Source of the DNA: an uncultured Lachnospiraceae bacterium
Lineage (GTDB): Bacteria > Bacillota > Clostridia > Lachnospirales > Lachnospiraceae
NCBI GenBank assembly: GCA_902779395.1
Contig: CACZBK010000019.1
Location: forward strand, 1 to 64,000
DNA: 64,000 nucleotides
Direction of reading: 5' to 3'
Shown piece after piece: positions 61,844 through 64,000 of this stretch (its first letter is position 1; every line of letters starts with the position of its first letter). The notes beneath the pieces were generated by a model. That model searched no databases. It saw nothing but the letters and a program-made list of their open reading frames with translations, and was not told where the DNA came from. The translations under genes were made by a program, and so were the position numbers.

Positions 61844-61872
61844 ATTTTATCATAAGTCGTAACTCTCTGCAA
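61844..61872 (-). promoter_or_regulatory. Possible promoter of the butyrate operon
   Basis: TTGCAG (61867-61872), 17-bp spacer, TAAAAT (61844-61849) on the minus strand, in the thl leader. A second -10-like TATAAT lies at 61804-61809 behind a small GGCTC/GAGCC hairpin, so the exact start is unsure. Confidence 0.45.
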
Positions 61873-61888
61873 GGGAGAAAAGATACAA

Positions 61889-61911
61889 AAAGGGGACAAT
61901 TTGTCCCCTTT
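61889..61911 (-). terminator. Terminator of hpf
   Basis: AAAGGGGACAA pairs perfectly with TTGTCCCCTTT around a single base pair centre; the minus strand continues with TTG after a T-run, 37 nt past the hpf stop. Confidence 0.75.
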
Positions 61912-61947
61912 CGTACTGTATTTTTATGCATTTTTCTTTATGTAAAC

Positions 61948-62475
61948 TTATACTTCAGGCTCTATCAATCCGTAAGTGTTGCCCTTCCTCTTATACACTA
62001 CGTTCACCTGATCCGTCTCAGCATTGCAGAACACGAAAAAGCTGTGCCCCAGAAGTTCCATCTGCACACATGCATCCTCGGGATACATGGGCTTGATATC
62101 AAACTTCTTGGTACGGATGATCTTAACTTCCTCTTCATCCATGAAATCCTTATCAAGATATTCCTGCTTAAATGAACCTGCTCCCTGCTCACGATCCGTA
62201 AGCCTTGTCTTGTATTTCTTAAGCTGTCTTTCGATTATCTCCTCTACAAGATCGATGGATACATACATATCATTGCTTACCTGCTCAGAGCGGATGATGC
62301 TGCCCTTAACCGGTATGGTAACTTCTATCTTCTGACGGTCCTTTTCCACACTTAAGGTAACATGTACTTCGGTATCCTCTGCAAAATACTTTTCAAGCTT
62401 GCCTATCTTGTCCTCTACGGCACTTCTAAGACCTTCCGTCACATCGATATTCTTACCAAGAATGATAAACTTCAT
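61948..62475 (-). CDS. hpf: Long-form ribosome hibernation promoting factor
   Basis: 175 residues from the ATG at 62473-62475 (GGAGG 8 nt upstream). The N-terminal S30AE domain (FIILGKNIDVTEGLRSAVEDK, VTLSVEKDRQKIEVTI) and the C-terminal domain (KKFDIKPMYPEDACVQMELLGHSFFVF) of long HPF are present. It joins 70S ribosomes into 100S dimers during slow growth. It has its own promoter and terminator. Confidence 0.95.
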   Translation of the reverse strand: MKFIILGKNIDVTEGLRSAVEDKIGKLEKYFAEDTEVHVTLSVEKDRQKIEVTIPVKGSIIRSEQVSNDMYVSIDLVEEIIERQLKKYKTRLTDREQGAGSFKQEYLDKDFMDEEEVKIIRTKKFDIKPMYPEDACVQMELLGHSFFVFCNAETDQVNVVYKRKGNTYGLIEPEV

Positions 62476-62529
62476 ACGCACGTCCTCCGTTTCCCCGGCA
62501 GCGCCGGAGTATTCTTTGTTGATAAGGGA

Positions 62530-62558
62530 AGTATAGCATAAAATATCCTCTTCCGCAA
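62530..62558 (-). promoter_or_regulatory. Promoter of hpf
   Basis: TTGCGG (62553-62558), 17-bp spacer, extended -10 TGCTATACT (hexamer 62530-62535) on the minus strand. Confidence 0.75.
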
Positions 62559-62591
62559 GTACGGCAAAATCCCGCAGACTGCAAAAAAAGC

Positions 62592-62620
62592 GTGACGATT
62601 CCGCCGGTTTATGCTATGAT
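62592..62620 (+). promoter_or_regulatory. Promoter of the YdjC-like gene
   Basis: GTGACG (62592-62597), 17-bp spacer, extended -10 TGCTATGAT (hexamer 62615-62620), 41 bp before the ATG. Confidence 0.55.
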
Positions 62621-62661
62621 AAAAGACAAATGTTTGAATAAACTAACTTTCCGGAGGCTGT

Positions 62662-63561
62662 ATGTACAACATAGATTTCCATGCAGATGACTATGCTGCT
62701 TCTATAGAAAATTCAAAAAGGATAATCGAACTGGTGCAGGCCGGCCGCATAGATTCATTCAGTGTACTGCCGAACATGGGCTGCTATGAAGAATGCATGA
62801 ACCTTCTCAAAGATAACTGGGAATCCTTCCCCAAAAAGCCCCTGATATCCGTGCATCTCAACCTGATAGACGGCTACTGGCTTTCTTCAAAAAAGCCCGG
62901 AAGGATCATAAAAAATTCCTGGGGAAAGATATTTCTGCATACCATGATCCCGGATCACAAAAGGAACCGGCTGCTGGCATCATATTCCGCGGAGATAGAA
63001 GCCCAGATAAAAGCCGTCACCGAAAAAACGGCAGATCTTCGAGACGACAGCGGAGCTCCGATCGCTCTGCGTATCGATTCACACGTTCACACACATATGA
63101 TCCCCCTGGTATTCGATGCACTTATGGATGCCCTTGCCCGGACCGGACTCCGCAATGAGGTGAGCTTTATACGCTGCTCCACCGAGCCGCTTTCCATGTT
63201 TTTGTTCACTCCCGGCATAACAGGTACCATATCGCCTGTCAATATCATCAAAAATATCATGATACATATTTTAAGCCACTTTGTAAGAGATAACCTGCGC
63301 GGTATGAACATAGATACCGGCCGTCTCTTCGGTGTAGCCATGACCGGCGAGATGGATAAGCGGAGAGTCAGCATACTGCTCCCGAAGATGATAAAATATG
63401 CCAGGAAAAAGAACGCCTATCTCGAAATACTCTCCCATCCCGGGCGGACAGCCGGGAATGAAGTTTCGCCGGAATACGGCCCGGATGACAGGAAAGCCTT
63501 CTTATCGCCAAACCGGGATGTGGAATATGATATGCTGATGGAAGTAAAAAGACCTGAGTGA
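62662..63561 (+). CDS. YdjC/ChbG-family carbohydrate deacetylase
   Basis: 299 residues. The metal-binding motifs of the family are visible: FHADDYAAS (Asp-Asp pair), SVHLNL (His), DSHVHTH (two His) and EILSHPG (His). Such enzymes remove acetyl groups from chito-oligosaccharides or similar sugars; substrate here unknown. CGGAGG lies 5 nt before the ATG. It converges with the next gene, end to end. Confidence 0.87.
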   Translation: MYNIDFHADDYAASIENSKRIIELVQAGRIDSFSVLPNMGCYEECMNLLKDNWESFPKKPLISVHLNLIDGYWLSSKKPGRIIKNSWGKIFLHTMIPDHKRNRLLASYSAEIEAQIKAVTEKTADLRDDSGAPIALRIDSHVHTHMIPLVFDALMDALARTGLRNEVSFIRCSTEPLSMFLFTPGITGTISPVNIIKNIMIHILSHFVRDNLRGMNIDTGRLFGVAMTGEMDKRRVSILLPKMIKYARKKNAYLEILSHPGRTAGNEVSPEYGPDDRKAFLSPNRDVEYDMLMEVKRPE

Positions 63562-63573
63562 TCAGGTCTTTTT
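63546..63573. terminator. Shared bidirectional terminator
   Basis: AAAAAGACCTGA and its complement with a 4-base loop cover the stop codons of both convergent genes, with T-runs on both strands. Confidence 0.85.
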
Positions 63574-64000
63574 CTTACCGCTTACCGCTATCTTAAACAG
63601 GCTTACAAATACCAGTGATATTACGGCAGCCGCGCTCATTAAAAGCCCGGGGATCAGACCTTCCGGAACGTAACGAAGCTTTAACGTCCCGCTCTCGCTC
63701 ACCGGGATATATAAAAAAGCATCGTTCATTTTCTCCGGTACTACTTCACGTCCGTTCAGATATGCTTTCCAGGATCTTTCATACGGTATCGTGGTAGCTA
63801 CACCGGCACTGTCCCCAAGTTCGGGTATCTGTATCATAAATGCCGATGACGAAGTATTCTCTGCCTGCAGTCCCCTTCCTATCGAATCATTAAAAGCCTG
63901 ATGAAGCGCCGACATGTCCTCGGTAACCACTAAAGCCCTGCCGTTATCCGGGTCTTCTCCCTCACAGAATACACGTATCGTAAAACTCTCACCTTCATCA
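63562..64000 (-). CDS. YfhO-like membrane protein, C-terminus only
   Basis: The frame is open from the window end to the stop at 63562, giving the last 145 residues of a larger protein. The end has the YfhO pattern: TTIPYERSWKAYLNGREVV, a SGTLKLRYVPEGLIPG segment and one terminal membrane helix (LLMSAAAVISLVFVSLFK) with a basic tail. YfhO-type proteins are large membrane glycosyltransferases acting on wall or lipid glycopolymers. The true start lies outside. Confidence 0.75.
   Translation of the reverse strand, partial: DEGESFTIRVFCEGEDPDNGRALVVTEDMSALHQAFNDSIGRGLQAENTSSSAFMIQIPELGDSAGVATTIPYERSWKAYLNGREVVPEKMNDAFLYIPVSESGTLKLRYVPEGLIPGLLMSAAAVISLVFVSLFKIAVSGKKKT

Noticed and set aside
1..64000. 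tRNA, rRNA, CRISPR arrays or insertion sequences
   Set aside because: No clover-leaf, repeat-spacer pattern or transposase was found; the only mobile signs are the serine recombinase and mobC region.

Overview
The window reads as chromosomal DNA of a butyrate-producing member of the Lachnospiraceae (Clostridia, Butyrivibrio/Roseburia-like). The evidence is the thl-crt-hbd-bcd-etfB-etfA gene order on one strand, strong AGGAGG ribosome sites, HrcA/CIRCE control of chaperones, long-form HPF, ECF transport, the FeoA/FeoB/FeoB-associated trio, and a DUF5716/DUF5717-type gene pair that I recall from this family. Family and DUF names come from memory of the protein families, not from a search. Both window ends cut through genes.

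Region by region: (1) 1-5.5 kb is accessory DNA: a large serine recombinase, two copies of an uncharacterised domain (one fused to a helix-turn-helix, one split into HTH + domain), MobC without a visible relaxase, an XRE regulator and a run of small hairpins. (2) 5.6-8.9 kb is a two-component system with an ABC exporter. (3) 9-21 kb is housekeeping: RlmD-type rRNA methyltransferase, PcrA helicase, a DMT transporter, PurA, a CofE-like ligase with a divergent LysR regulator, a three-gene HAD/ParB-like/membrane operon, and PurB. (4) 21-29 kb is PurC preceded on the same strand by a tightly packed module of four proteins: a giant beta-sandwich/helical-repeat protein, an Hsp70/actin-fold-like protein, a TPR protein and a coiled-coil membrane protein. 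(5) 29-37 kb is a protein-quality island: an Asp-rich lipoprotein, HtpG, a parvulin-like lipoprotein and ClpB. Perfect CIRCE operators sit in front of both htpG and clpB. (6) 36.8-39.9 kb is the ferrous iron locus (feoA, feoB, a 57-aa Cys-rich protein) with a divergent DtxR/MntR-type regulator and an operator inside the feo promoter. (7) 40-42.5 kb is MetY with a LysR regulator and a candidate Met-rich leader peptide. (8) 42.6-55.4 kb holds a MATE exporter, an ECF S component, an Fe-S aldo/keto reductase, a DUF4349 lipoprotein, two MutS-like ATPases flanking RNase HI, cytidine deaminase, a GGDEF/EAL protein, and a lipoprotein-anchored barnase with barstar. (9) 55.6-61.8 kb is the butyrate operon, in which crt is broken by an internal deletion with frameshift. 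(10) 61.9-64 kb holds HPF, a YdjC-type deacetylase and the C-terminus of a YfhO-like membrane protein.

Regulatory DNA is readable in many gaps. Several promoters fit the 17-bp-spaced sigma-A consensus, some are embedded in the terminator of the gene before, and three genes have a -10 box so close to the start codon that their mRNAs may be leaderless. I saw no rRNA, tRNA, CRISPR array or insertion sequence.
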